A stretch of DNA of 64,000 nucleotides from Perlucidibaca sp. Lineage in GTDB: Bacteria; Pseudomonadota; Gammaproteobacteria; Pseudomonadales; Moraxellaceae. The notes beneath the pieces are model-generated. The model was not told the DNA's origin. It saw nothing but the letters and a program-made list of their open reading frames with translations, and did not search any database. Where the stretch lies: the NCBI GenBank assembly GCA_023265995.1, contig JAHFSA010000005.1:1-64000 (forward strand), given 5' to 3'. Of the stretch, positions 15,723-23,949 are shown one piece after another. How positions within the stretch are numbered: the first letter of the stretch is position 1; every line of letters starts with the position of its first letter. A program made the position numbers and the translations under genes.

Positions 15723-15744
15723 AATATACTAGTATTTGTATATT
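15723..15744. promoter_or_regulatory. Inverted repeat, likely autoregulatory operator of the toxin-antitoxin pair
   Basis: AATATAC (15723-15729) and GTATATT (15738-15744) are perfect inverted repeats with an 8-base spacer, starting 10 bases upstream of the toxin start. The run is AT-rich and could also hold the -10 element. Confidence 0.55.
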
Positions 15745-15783
15745 CGTGCACACGGAAAGGCGCACCTGGAAGCAGGTAGGCAA

Positions 15784-15807
15784 CGCACTGGCACATCCGC
15801 CAGTGCG
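15784..15807. terminator. Hairpin downstream of the BVMO/hydrolase operon
   Basis: CGCACTGGC (15784-15792) and GCCAGTGCG (15799-15807) form a perfect 9-bp stem with a 6-base loop, just past the hydrolase stop at 15830. No T-run follows on the minus strand. Confidence 0.5.
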
Positions 15808-15829
15808 TCAGACAGGGAGTGTGTTCAGG

Positions 15830-16786
15830 TCAGGCTTCGACGAACGCCCTGATGTCGGCGATGGCGGCATCGGCCTCGGGCAGCAGCGAGCCCATGATCT
15901 GGAAGTCATGCCACATGCCGTTCCAGACATTGAGGCTGAGGTCCCAGCCGGCAGCGGCAGCACGCTCGGCCAGACGCTCGGAGTCGCTGAGCAGGATTTC
16001 CTCGGAACCCACCTGCACCAGCGTCGGCGGCAGACCGGAAAGGTCGGCGAAGAGCGGCGAGATGAGCGGGTGCGCGGCATCGGTGAGGCCGGCGTAGAGC
16101 GGCGTCTTGGCGGTGATCCACTTCCAGGTCAGCATGGGGTCGATGCCGTTCTTGCTGCGCAGCGTTTCACCGCTCAGGGTCAGGTCGGTCCACGGCGAAA
16201 TCAGCACCAGCTTGCCCGGCAGCGGCAGCTTCTGGTCACGGATGGACAGCGCCAGTGCCAGCGCCAGGCCACCACCGGCGGAGTCGCCCATGATGACCAC
16301 GCGCGAAGGCTCGACACCCTTGGCGAGCAGGCCGCGATAGGCCGCCAGCACATCGTTGAGGCCGGCCGGAAAGACATGCTCCGGCGCCAGCCGGTAATGC
16401 GGCACATAGGTGGTGGCATTGAGCGCCAGCGCCAGACGCGAGGTCAGCGGTCGATGCGTGCGCGGCGAGCAGACCACGTAGCCGCCGCCATGAACATAGA
16501 ACACCACGCGATCGCCGGCACCCGAGGCCGGCGTGATCAACTCGCTGCGAATGCTGCCGAGCTGAGTCTCCGACACCTGCGCGGCACGCGGCACCCAGCC
16601 GTTGTGCAGCAAGGCACTGGTGATCCTGCGCTGCCAGGTCACCGGCAGCCCACTGCTCCAGAGCGGGCGGATGGTGGTGCTGATGACCCGCGGCAGGACC
16701 TGCCGCGCCACCAGGCTCTGCAATCGCTTCAGGCCCTTGAGTTCAGTCGTCACCACGGTGCGCGCCACGCTCTTCGTTTCCATCAT
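15830..16786 (-). CDS. Alpha/beta hydrolase, hormone-sensitive lipase family
   Basis: A 318-residue esterase-type hydrolase. The HSL hallmark HGGG (FYVHGGGYVVCS) forms the oxyanion hole, the nucleophile elbow is GDSAGGG, and the catalytic Asp and His lie in the C-terminal part (VQVGSEEILLSDSE, WHDFQIMG). I chose the ATG at 16786 because GAGG stands six bases before it, rather than the GTG 15 bases earlier. It follows the Baeyer-Villiger monooxygenase gene closely on the same strand, so it probably hydrolyses the ester or lactone that enzyme makes. No signal peptide is seen. Confidence 0.88.
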   Translation of the reverse strand: MMETKSVARTVVTTELKGLKRLQSLVARQVLPRVISTTIRPLWSSGLPVTWQRRITSALLHNGWVPRAAQVSETQLGSIRSELITPASGAGDRVVFYVHGGGYVVCSPRTHRPLTSRLALALNATTYVPHYRLAPEHVFPAGLNDVLAAYRGLLAKGVEPSRVVIMGDSAGGGLALALALSIRDQKLPLPGKLVLISPWTDLTLSGETLRSKNGIDPMLTWKWITAKTPLYAGLTDAAHPLISPLFADLSGLPPTLVQVGSEEILLSDSERLAERAAAAGWDLSLNVWNGMWHDFQIMGSLLPEADAAIADIRAFVEA

Positions 16787-16813
16787 TTCCCGCCTCTTCA
16801 CTCGCCCGTCACG

Positions 16814-18277
16814 TCATGACACAACGCAATAATCATTCCAGTCGGGGCGCTTTGTACGCCAGCGATACTCGGCCGTAAAGCCCGGCCAGTTCGTCACGTT
16901 GCGGCCATGCTCGTTGACATACCAGCTGTGACAGCCCTTCTGCCACACCGAGCCGCGCAGCCTGGTCTGGATCTCCTCGCTGAAACCGGCCTGGACCTCA
17001 GGCCGGACATCGAGATAGCGCAGACGCTCGTCACGCAGCTTGCCCAGGCACTGGCGAATGTAGGCCATCTGGCTCTCCAGCATGAAGATGATGGAGCTGT
17101 GGCCGAGATTGGTGTTGGGACCGTAGAGCATGAACAGATTGGGGAAGCCGCTGACGGCAATGCCCAGATGCGCCTCGGCGCCATCGCGCCAGACATCCGC
17201 CAGCACGCGCCCGTCGAGGCCGGTGATGTGCAGCGGAGCCAGGAACTCGGTGGCCTTGAAGCCGGTGCCGTAGATGATGACATCGACCTCGTGACGGACG
17301 CCGTCGGCACCGGTGATGCCGCTGGCATCGACAGATTGCACAGCACCGTTGACGACACTGACATGCGGCTGCGCCAGCGCCGGATAGTAGTCATTGGAAA
17401 GCAGGATGCGCTTGCAGCCTATGGGATCGGTAGGCGTCAGCTGGTCACGCAGCACCGGGTCGCTGACCTGGCGCTTGAGCTGGCGCCGGAACTCGCGCAG
17501 GGGCGCGGCCAGGAAGCTGTGGATGGAGGTGAAGGCCAGCGCGCGATACTCGTGCGAGAGGTACTGCCAGCTGCGGCTGCCGGCGAGCAGGCGTGGCGCC
17601 TGCGCATAGGCGATCTTCTCCAGCGCGTTGTAGCCGCGATCCGGCTTCGGAATCACGTACGGCGCCGAGCGCTGGAACAGCACCAGACTCTGCACCTGCG
17701 GCACGATGGCCGGCACGAACTGGATGGCGCTGGCGCCGGTGCCGACCACGGCCACACGCTTGCCGCGCAGATCGATATCCTTGCGCCAGCGCGCCGAATG
17801 GAAAACCTCGCCACGGAAGCTGTCTATGCCGGGCACGGCCGGGAAGGCCGGACGGTTGAGCTGGCCCATGGCGGTAATCAGCGCTCGGGCGCTGTAGGTC
17901 TCGCCATTGTCGACAAGCACCTGCCAGCAGCCGGCCGCGGCGTCGAAGCTGGCACTGACCACCTCGCAGCGAAAACGGATCTGCGGCGTCACGCCGAAAC
18001 GGTCGGCACAGCGGCGGATGTAGCCGTGGATCTCGTCCTGGCGCGCGTACTTGTGCGACCAGGTGCTGTTCGGCGCGAAGGAGAAGGAGTAAAGGTGCGA
18101 CGGCACATCGCAGGCGGCACCCGGATACTGGTTGTCGCGCCAGACGCCGCCGACATCGGCGGCCTTCTCCAGCACCAGGTAGTTGTTCATGCCGGCCTGC
18201 TGCAGCTGTATGGCCATGCCGATACCACCGAAACCGGTACCAATGATGATTGCGTCAAGCACGTTGGTGGATGTCAT
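16814..18277 (-). CDS. Flavin-containing Baeyer-Villiger-type monooxygenase
   Basis: A 487-residue class B flavoprotein monooxygenase with an N-terminal FAD Rossmann motif (IIIGTGFGGIG near 11-21), a variant of the BVMO fingerprint (FRGEVFHSARW near 160), and a second dinucleotide motif for NADPH (VAVVGTGASAIQ). Such enzymes insert oxygen next to a ketone to give an ester or lactone. The paired hydrolase gene supports a ketone-degrading route. It diverges from an AraC regulator; the 133-bp gap between holds TGGTCA and CGGTCA nine bases apart, a possible regulator site. The substrate cannot be told. Confidence 0.9.
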   Translation of the reverse strand: MTSTNVLDAIIIGTGFGGIGMAIQLQQAGMNNYLVLEKAADVGGVWRDNQYPGAACDVPSHLYSFSFAPNSTWSHKYARQDEIHGYIRRCADRFGVTPQIRFRCEVVSASFDAAAGCWQVLVDNGETYSARALITAMGQLNRPAFPAVPGIDSFRGEVFHSARWRKDIDLRGKRVAVVGTGASAIQFVPAIVPQVQSLVLFQRSAPYVIPKPDRGYNALEKIAYAQAPRLLAGSRSWQYLSHEYRALAFTSIHSFLAAPLREFRRQLKRQVSDPVLRDQLTPTDPIGCKRILLSNDYYPALAQPHVSVVNGAVQSVDASGITGADGVRHEVDVIIYGTGFKATEFLAPLHITGLDGRVLADVWRDGAEAHLGIAVSGFPNLFMLYGPNTNLGHSSIIFMLESQMAYIRQCLGKLRDERLRYLDVRPEVQAGFSEEIQTRLRGSVWQKGCHSWYVNEHGRNVTNWPGFTAEYRWRTKRPDWNDYCVVS

Positions 18278-18410
18278 GTCGCGGCGACCTCGCAGGCAGT
18301 AATCTGTTCCTTCACCCAGCTTAACCAGACACTCGTCAGCTTGTAGTGGTCAAACCGGTCACGTTATTGATATTTTCCGCCAATCTGTCCCGCTAAAACG
18401 GCATCACGAC

Positions 18411-19457
18411 ATGGCTACCTGGGATTTCCCGCGCAGCAGCGCCAGCGTCAACATCCTGCTCGATCTCGCCCGCGAGCACGGGCTGGAGCCCGAGCGCTGC
18501 CTGCAGGGCACGCATCTGCAACTGGCCCGGCTGCAGGACCCGCAGGCCGTGGTCAGCGCCCGTGACGAGCTCCAGGTTGCCCGCCAGCTGCAGCTGCTGC
18601 TCGGCGACGACAAAGGCCTGGGGCTGGAAGCAGGTCTGCGCTATCACCTGAGCAGCTACGGCATCTGGGGCTTCACCCTGCTCAGCAGCCCCACGCTGCG
18701 CAGCGCCATAGAGGTCGGTCTGCGCTACATCGAGCTGACCTTCGCCTTCTGCAAGGTCCGTTTCGAGCAGCACGACGGCGAGGCCAGGCTGGTCATAGAT
18801 GACAGCGAAGTGCCGCCGGACATGCAGCGCTTCATGGTCGAGCGCGAGGCCGCCGCCATCATGACCATACAGCGCGAGCTCTTCGCCCAGGCCATACCGC
18901 TGCGACTGAGCACCCTGCGCTTTGCCGAGGATGGCCTGCGCGCACGCTACGAGGCCGTGCTCGGCCCCATCAGCCAGTTCAATGCCGATACATCGTACGC
19001 CATTGTTCCCGACGTCCTGCTCGACCTGCCGCTGCCGCAGGCCAGCCCGGTCACCGCCGCCTTCTGCGAGGCCCAGTGTCGCGAACTGCTGGATCGCCGC
19101 CGCCAGCGCTCGGGCCTGTCCGGCCAGGTCCGCAACCTGCTGCTGCGCCAGCCCGGCCACATGCCGGCCATGGCCAGCATCGCCGCCACGCTCTGTCTCA
19201 GCCTGCGCAGCCTGCATCGCCACCTCGACGCCGAGCAGACATCCTTTCGCGCCCTCATCGACGAGGTCCGCGAAACCCTGGCGGAAGAACTGCTCACCAG
19301 CCAGCGCCTGAACACGACGGAAGTCGCCGAACGCCTGGGTTATGCCGAGCCCGCCAGCTTCCTGCACGCCTTCCGGCGCTGGAAAGGGATGACGCCCGGA
19401 CAGTGGCTGAGAACCCGAACGCACACTTCCGGCACAAAATTTCAGCATTTGCGTTGA
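18411..19457 (+). CDS. AraC-family transcriptional regulator (probable regulator of the BVMO operon)
   Basis: A 348-residue regulator with an OruR-like N-terminal ligand domain (about 1-190) and a C-terminal AraC DNA-binding domain whose helices include ASIAATLCLSLRSLHRHL and VAERLGYAEPASFLHAFRRW, ending KGMTPGQWLR. It is divergent from the monooxygenase gene, so control of monooxygenase and hydrolase is the likely role. It resembles the liu-side AraC regulator in layout. The promoter of rpmB overlaps its last codons. Confidence 0.9.
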   Translation: MATWDFPRSSASVNILLDLAREHGLEPERCLQGTHLQLARLQDPQAVVSARDELQVARQLQLLLGDDKGLGLEAGLRYHLSSYGIWGFTLLSSPTLRSAIEVGLRYIELTFAFCKVRFEQHDGEARLVIDDSEVPPDMQRFMVEREAAAIMTIQRELFAQAIPLRLSTLRFAEDGLRARYEAVLGPISQFNADTSYAIVPDVLLDLPLPQASPVTAAFCEAQCRELLDRRRQRSGLSGQVRNLLLRQPGHMPAMASIAATLCLSLRSLHRHLDAEQTSFRALIDEVRETLAEELLTSQRLNTTEVAERLGYAEPASFLHAFRRWKGMTPGQWLRTRTHTSGTKFQHLR

Positions 19458-19482
19458 AGCGCGATGTGGGTTCTGGTATAAA
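19454..19482 (+). promoter_or_regulatory. Sigma-70 promoter of rpmB-rpmG
   Basis: TTGAAG (19454-19459), a 17-bp spacer and TATAAA (19477-19482) give a good housekeeping promoter about 88 bases before the rpmB start. Its -35 begins in the stop codon region of the AraC gene. Confidence 0.7.
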
Positions 19483-19569
19483 ACGCGCCCTTGCTGTCAG
19501 CCGACTTTTTTCGTCGGCGTCGCATCGCCGCACAGGGCGGCGAACTGAATTGCATCGCGGAGACGAGAA

Positions 19570-19806
19570 ATGTCCAAGGTTTGCCAAGTTACCGGCAAGC
19601 GTCCGATCGTTGGCAACAACGTGTCGCACGCCAACAACAAGACGAAGCGCCGCTTCGAACCGAATCTGCACTACCACCGTTTCTGGCTGGAAAGCGAGAA
19701 GCGTTTTGTGCGTCTGCGCGTGTCCACCAAGGGCATGCGTACCATCGACAAGCTGGGTGTTGACGTGGTCGTTGCCGACCTGCGTGCCCAGGGCGTCAAG
19801 GTCTAA
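19570..19806 (+). CDS. rpmB: 50S ribosomal protein L28
   Basis: A 78-residue basic protein of the normal L28 length, starting [11 protein letters not shown] and containing [18 protein letters not shown], both diagnostic. It is a structural part of the large ribosomal subunit. rpmG follows after 11 bases, the usual order in gammaproteobacteria, and both end at a strong terminator. Confidence 0.99.
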   Translation: MSKVCQVTGKRPIVGNNVSHANNKTKRRFEPNLHYHRFWLESEKRFVRLRVSTKGMRTIDKLGVDVVVADLRAQGVKV

Positions 19807-19817
19807 GGAGCTGAATC

Positions 19818-19973
19818 ATGCGTGACAAGATCCGTCTCGTGTCCACTGCTGGCACCGGCTACTTCTACACGACCACGAAGAACAAGCGCACCATGCCGGA
19901 AAAGATGGAGATCAAGAAGTTTGATCCCAAGATCCGTCAGCACGTGATCTTCAAGGAAGCCAAGATCAAGTAA
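19818..19973 (+). CDS. rpmG: 50S ribosomal protein L33
   Basis: A 51-residue protein that starts [14 protein letters not shown] and ends FKEAKIK, the standard L33 sequence. It is the cysteine-free form: the zinc-binding cysteines of the other L33 type are absent. An AAGGAG site lies seven bases before the ATG. It is co-transcribed with rpmB and followed by an intrinsic terminator. Confidence 0.99.
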   Translation: MRDKIRLVSTAGTGYFYTTTKNKRTMPEKMEIKKFDPKIRQHVIFKEAKIK

Positions 19974-19990
19974 TTGATCGGTTTCCCGCG

Positions 19991-20018
19991 AAAAAGCCCG
20001 GCATGTCCGGGCTTTTTT
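19991..20018 (+). terminator. Rho-independent terminator of rpmB-rpmG
   Basis: The stem GCCCG/CGGGC, extended by flanking A and T runs around the loop GCATGTC, ends in TTTTTT. It starts 17 bases after the rpmG stop and could act in both directions. Confidence 0.9.
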
Positions 20019-20091
20019 GTGGCTGTCCAGTTCATGTCGGCTTGTCAGCCCCCATATACTCGGGCCTATCACTGACCGCCGATGGCCGCCG

Positions 20092-20928
20092 ATGTCCGCT
20101 GAAAATACTGCTCTCACCCCAGCCGAATCACCGTTCCAGCCCGGCATCATCGCCTGGCGCTGGCGCCAGGGACGCCTGCAGGCCATCGCCTCGGTCCAGC
20201 ATGCCCGTCTCGACGATCTGCTCGGCATAGAACGCCAGAAAGCCGCCATGCGCCTCAACACCGAGCAGTTCGTGCGCGGCCTGCCGGCCAATCACGCCCT
20301 GCTCACCGGCGCCCGCGGCACCGGCAAGTCGACCCTGGTGAAGGCGCTGCTGACCGAATTCTCCGCTCAGGGCCTGCGCCTGGTCGAAGTCGCGCCGCAC
20401 GACCTCAGCGATCTGCCCGATATCGTGGCGCCGCTGCGTGGCCGCGCCGAGCGCTTCATCCTCTATGTCGACGACTTTTCCGTGGCCAGCCAGGATCCGG
20501 CGCTGATCGCTCTCAAGACCGCGCTCGACGGCGGCATCGAGGAAGCGCCGGACAACGTCATCGTCTATGCCACCAGCAACCGTCGCTACCTCATGCCCAC
20601 GCTGCAGGCCGACAACCGCGAATACCAGTGGATAGAGGACGAGGTACATCCGGGCGAATCGACGGAAGAGAAGATTTCGCTGTCGGAACGCTTCGGCCTC
20701 TGGCTGTCCTTCCTGGCCTTCAAGCAGGATGACTATCTGGAACTGGTGCAGCACCACCTGCGCCAGCTCGGCTACACGAGCTGGAACGACGAGGTGCGCG
20801 GCGAATGCCTGCGCTGGGCCCAGACCCGCGCCTCACGCAGCGGACGCGTGGCGCAACAGTTCGCCCGCGACTGGAGCGGCCGTCAGGCCCTCGCCAGCCT
20901 GGCCCAGACGACACGCACATCACCCTAG
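20092..20928 (+). CDS. DUF815-family P-loop ATPase
   Basis: A 278-residue AAA-type ATPase. The Walker A motif is GARGTGKST at about 79-87, the Walker B region is RFILYVDDFS, and the family-specific stretch VYATSNRRYLMP and a sensor-like C-terminus follow. The ATG at 20092 is chosen because the longer frame adds 25 codons of non-family sequence. The cellular role of DUF815 is not established. It lies 12 bases upstream of the ECF sigma gene on the same strand and may share its transcript. Confidence 0.88.
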   Translation: MSAENTALTPAESPFQPGIIAWRWRQGRLQAIASVQHARLDDLLGIERQKAAMRLNTEQFVRGLPANHALLTGARGTGKSTLVKALLTEFSAQGLRLVEVAPHDLSDLPDIVAPLRGRAERFILYVDDFSVASQDPALIALKTALDGGIEEAPDNVIVYATSNRRYLMPTLQADNREYQWIEDEVHPGESTEEKISLSERFGLWLSFLAFKQDDYLELVQHHLRQLGYTSWNDEVRGECLRWAQTRASRSGRVAQQFARDWSGRQALASLAQTTRTSP

Positions 20929-20940
20929 CAAGGAGTCAGC

Positions 20941-21591
20941 ATGGCCTCGGTCAATCCCGCCAACTCACGCATCAACGCCGGCAGCAGCGAGGCCGAATTG
21001 CTCGGCGGCCTGCGCATCGGTGACCGCGAAGCCTATCGCGAAGCCATGCAGCGCTTTGGCGGCGCCATGCTCGCGGCCGCCCGCTCGGTGGCGCCACGAC
21101 ATGCGGAAGACGCCGTCCAGGAGGCCTGGATCTCGGTCTATGGCGCCATCGACAAGTTCGAGGGCCGCTCCGGACTGAAGACCTGGCTGGTGCGCATCAC
21201 CATCAACAAGGCCTACAACTATCTGCGCTCGCAGCGGAAGGAAGTCTCTCTCGAAGGCCTGGAAAGCGAACATGATCCGCTCACCGGCGCCTTCATCCCC
21301 GGCGGCAAGTTCGGCATGCAGTGGGGAGTCCAGTTCCAGCAGTGGAGCGATGACACCCCGGATGCCCTGCTGCAGGCGCACGTCCTGCAGGAATGCCTCG
21401 ACCACCACATGGCGGAACTGCCGGAAGGTCAGCGCCTGGCATTGACCCTGAAAGACATAGAAGGACTTTCTGCTCAGGAAATCTGTAACACCCTGGCCAT
21501 CACGCCATCTAATTTCAGGGTGCTGTTGCATCGCGCCCGTATTCGCGTGTTCACCATGGTGTCGCACTACGAGGAGACCGGAGAATGCTGA
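20941..21591 (+). CDS. ECF-type RNA polymerase sigma factor
   Basis: A 216-residue sigma factor with region 2 (EDAVQEAWISVYGAI, then LKTWLVRITINKAYNYLRSQ) and region 4 (LPEGQRLALTLKDIEGLSAQEICNTL, LLHRARIRVF). An insertion of about 40 residues lies between them. The anti-sigma gene overlaps its end by seven bases. The bufferin-type operon starts 400 bases downstream behind a candidate ECF promoter. In other genomes ECF sigma factors of this neighbourhood control DUF692/DUF2063 operons in response to metal stress, so that is the likely regulon. Confidence 0.9.
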   Translation: MASVNPANSRINAGSSEAELLGGLRIGDREAYREAMQRFGGAMLAAARSVAPRHAEDAVQEAWISVYGAIDKFEGRSGLKTWLVRITINKAYNYLRSQRKEVSLEGLESEHDPLTGAFIPGGKFGMQWGVQFQQWSDDTPDALLQAHVLQECLDHHMAELPEGQRLALTLKDIEGLSAQEICNTLAITPSNFRVLLHRARIRVFTMVSHYEETGEC

Positions 21592-21821
21592 ACTGTCGCG
21601 ATGTCGGCACGAATGCCACCGAATTCCTCTCCGGAGCACTGCCCTGGCGTGTCAACCTGCAAGTGGTCTGGCATCTGCTGCGCTGCGGCAACTGCCGTCT
21701 GGCCGTGATCCAGATCCTGACCCTGCTGCGCGCGCTCGGCCGGCGCCAGCCCAAACCACCCACGGAGGCGCAGATCCAGGCCTGGATGTCCGCTCTGGAT
21801 CACTCGAATCATCAGCACTGA
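21585..21821 (+). CDS. Small zinc-finger-type anti-sigma factor
   Basis: A 78-residue protein starting MLNCRDVGTNATEFL, with HLLRCGNC (about 30-37) after a short helix. This is the His-x3-Cys-x2-Cys pattern of the putative zinc-finger anti-sigma family. No transmembrane segment is obvious, so it may be a soluble ZAS-domain protein. Its start overlaps the sigma gene stop, implying coupled translation. It would hold the sigma factor inactive until metal or redox stress alters the Zn/Cys site. Confidence 0.78.
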   Translation: MLNCRDVGTNATEFLSGALPWRVNLQVVWHLLRCGNCRLAVIQILTLLRALGRRQPKPPTEAQIQAWMSALDHSNHQH

Positions 21822-21908
21822 TCGGTGCCCGCAGCCTGCACTGTCAGCCCGCGATCAAGGGGTTTGAGGGCGCGGCGAGATCACGGGAAAAGAAATTTGC
21901 AGCGCAGC

Positions 21909-21938
21909 TGTAACACCCGTGCCTCCGACGTATCTAAG
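21909..21938 (+). promoter_or_regulatory. Candidate ECF promoter of the bufferin-type operon
   Basis: TGTAAC at 21909-21914 and CGTATCTAA from 21929 stand 14 bases apart in the 172-bp gap before the small Cys-rich gene. AAC-type -35 and CGT-type -10 elements are the ECF pattern. The spacer is a little short, so the call is tentative. Confidence 0.45.
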
Positions 21939-21993
21939 TGATGTCACCGGCAACCAGCTGCTGGCGCCAACTTGAAATCAGAGGAAAAGAATC

Positions 21994-22245
21994 ATGAAAA
22001 AGCTGCAGACCCTGACCCCGATCGCCGCCATGCTCGCCCTCTCCGTTGCAGGCATTGCCCACGCCGCCGAAACTCCGGCTCCGGCAGCAGCCGACACCGC
22101 CACCAGCATGCCGGCTGAAGGCAAGTGCGGCGCCAAGAAAGCAGAAGAAGCCAAATGCGGTGCCAACAAGAAGGCTGAAGAGGCGAAGTGTGGCGCCAAG
22201 AAGAAGGCCGAGGAAGGCAAGTGTGGCGCCAACATGAAGAAGTAA
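21994..22245 (+). CDS. bufA: Bufferin/HvfA-like Cys-rich RiPP precursor
   Basis: An 83-residue exported peptide. The signal peptide (about 1-24, ending AHA) is followed by an Ala/Pro/Thr linker and four KCG units in a Lys/Glu/Ala repeat (EGKCGAKKAEEAKCGANKK and two further copies). EGKCG-type repeats are the signature of HvfA/bufferin precursors, whose cysteines are turned by the DUF692/DUF2063 enzymes into thiooxazole-type Cu(I) ligands. The strong site AGAGGAAAAG precedes the ATG. The next two genes encode exactly those enzyme families. Post-translational modification and copper binding are inferred. Confidence 0.82.
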   Translation: MKKLQTLTPIAAMLALSVAGIAHAAETPAPAAADTATSMPAEGKCGAKKAEEAKCGANKKAEEAKCGAKKKAEEGKCGANMKK

Positions 22246-22261
22246 GTCACGGAGCGACGGG

Positions 22262-23137
22262 ATGACCTCTTCACGCTTTCCCGTCAGTGGTGCCGGTCTC
22301 GGTCTGCGGCGCAGCTTCCTGGCTGAGCTCGACCGGGTGCCGGCCGCCACCCTCCCCGACTTCCTCGAGATCGCGCCGGAGAACTGGCTGGGCATGGGTG
22401 GGCAATATGCCCGCGACCTGCGCCGGCTGACCGAGCGCCACCCCGTTGTCTGTCACGGCCTGTCGTTGTCGATAGGCGGCCCGGCTCCGCTGGATATCGA
22501 CTTCCTGCAGCGCCTGCGCGACTTTCTCGATCAGCACCAGATCCGCGCCTACTCCGAACACCTGAGCTATACCGGCGATTCCGGACACCTCTACGATCTG
22601 CTGCCCATCCCCATGACCGAAGCCGCCGCCGACTACGTCGCCGCCCGCGTGCGTCAGGTCCAGGACCTGCTCGGCCGCCGCCTGATTCTGGAGAACGTCT
22701 CCACCTACGCCGCGCCGGGAGCCGAAATGAGCGAGGCCGACTTCATCAAGGCCGTGCTCGAACGCGCCGACTGCGACCTCCTGCTCGACGTCAACAACAT
22801 CTACGTCAACAGCATCAATCACGGCTATGACGCCGAAGCGTTTCTCGCCGCCATGCCGGGCGAACGCATCCGCTACGCACACATTGCCGGGCACTGCGTC
22901 GAAGCCGAAGACCTGCGCATTGATACGCATGGCGATGACGTCTGCACGCCGGTCTGGGACTTGCTGCAATCGGCCTACCGCCGCTTCGGCGTGCTGCCGA
23001 CGCTGCTGGAGCGCGACTTCAACATTCCGCCGCTGCCGGAGCTGCTGAGCGAGATGGACATCATCCGCCAGCATCAGGCGCTGGCTGCCGGCAAGCATGT
23101 CGCGGCCCCGACCCGGGCGGAGCCACGCCATGGCTGA
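22262..23137 (+). CDS. bufB: DUF692 multinuclear iron enzyme (BufB/HvfB, MbnB-like)
   Basis: A 291-residue TIM-barrel protein beginning with the DUF692 motif SGAGLGLRRSFL. Metal-ligand segments are in place: VCHGLSLSIG, YSEHLSYTGD, LILENVSTY, LLLDVNNIYVNS, YAHIAGH and DTHGDDV. The family uses a di- or tri-iron centre to oxidise cysteines of a peptide substrate to oxazolone/thioamide or thiooxazole groups. It starts 16 bases after the precursor gene and its end overlaps the partner gene by eight bases. The substrate is expected to be the Cys-rich precursor. Confidence 0.92.
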   Translation: MTSSRFPVSGAGLGLRRSFLAELDRVPAATLPDFLEIAPENWLGMGGQYARDLRRLTERHPVVCHGLSLSIGGPAPLDIDFLQRLRDFLDQHQIRAYSEHLSYTGDSGHLYDLLPIPMTEAAADYVAARVRQVQDLLGRRLILENVSTYAAPGAEMSEADFIKAVLERADCDLLLDVNNIYVNSINHGYDAEAFLAAMPGERIRYAHIAGHCVEAEDLRIDTHGDDVCTPVWDLLQSAYRRFGVLPTLLERDFNIPPLPELLSEMDIIRQHQALAAGKHVAAPTRAEPRHG

Positions 23138-23903
23138 GTCCTTCGCCGGCATCCAGGCCGGCTTCACCAACTGGCTGCGTCATCCCGCCGATGCCCCAGC
23201 TCCCGAGGGCGTGGAGAGCAGACGCCTGGCGATCTACCGTGAGCTGCTCTTCAACAACGTCATGACCTTTGTCGAAGGCACCTTCCCGGTCGCACTGGCA
23301 TTGCTGCCAGAGCCGCTTGGCGAAAAGCTTAAATCCGGATTTTTCTCTGATTTTCGCTGTGAATCGCCATTCTTTTACGACATATCACTGCATTTTCGTG
23401 AGTACATCGAGAGCCTGGACTGGCCTGAACTGGCCGCCTGCCCCTGGCTGACAGAGCTGCTGCACTTCGAGTGGATGGAGCTCGCCGCCGCCATTGCCGA
23501 CACCCCCAATGCCAGTGCCGATGCCGCCACCCTGCTGGCCGGCGACGACTTTCCCGCCAGCCCGGAGCAGCAGTTGCGACTGGCGGCGCCGACCTGGCCG
23601 CTGGCCTACCAATGGCGAGTGCACACCTGGCGTGGCCAAGAGGATGCCGCCAGCCTGGTGCCCTCGCCGGTCTGCCTTCTGGTCTGGCGCGACCAGCACG
23701 AGCAGGTACGCGTGCTGGAGGTCGAGCCGCTGGCGGCCTGGCTGATCGAGCTCATCCTGAGCAAGGAGACCGGCATCAGCCTGCAGGCTCTCGCAGCACA
23801 TCTGGCCGCCATCACGCCCGACCTCGGCCAGGAGGCCGCCATGGCCGCCTGCACCCGCATCCTGGCGACACTGCGGCAAAGCGGCCTCGCCTTTCACGTC
23901 TGA
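23130..23903 (+). CDS. bufC: DUF2063 partner protein (BufC/HvfC, MbnC-like)
   Basis: A 257-residue protein with the N-terminal DUF2063 helical domain (LAIYRELLFNNVMTFVEGTFPV) that presents the peptide to the DUF692 enzyme, and a C-terminal winged-helix-like part (LAAWLIELILSKETG). The ATG at 23130 is used because it overlaps the bufB stop and gives the family start. It forms the modifying complex with BufB. The DoxX-type membrane gene often found fourth in such operons is missing; mutM follows instead. Confidence 0.9.
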   Translation: MAESFAGIQAGFTNWLRHPADAPAPEGVESRRLAIYRELLFNNVMTFVEGTFPVALALLPEPLGEKLKSGFFSDFRCESPFFYDISLHFREYIESLDWPELAACPWLTELLHFEWMELAAAIADTPNASADAATLLAGDDFPASPEQQLRLAAPTWPLAYQWRVHTWRGQEDAASLVPSPVCLLVWRDQHEQVRVLEVEPLAAWLIELILSKETGISLQALAAHLAAITPDLGQEAAMAACTRILATLRQSGLAFHV

Positions 23904-23949
23904 GCACGGAGCACTGGACAGATGGCGCTACTCGCGCTGCAATCGCGCC

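Noticed and set aside
21909-21915. TGTAAC before the bufferin precursor as another TetR operator
   Set aside because: It has only one half site; the GTTAC partner at four bases is missing, while an ECF-type -10 follows. It does not belong to the GTAAC-N4-GTTAC set.
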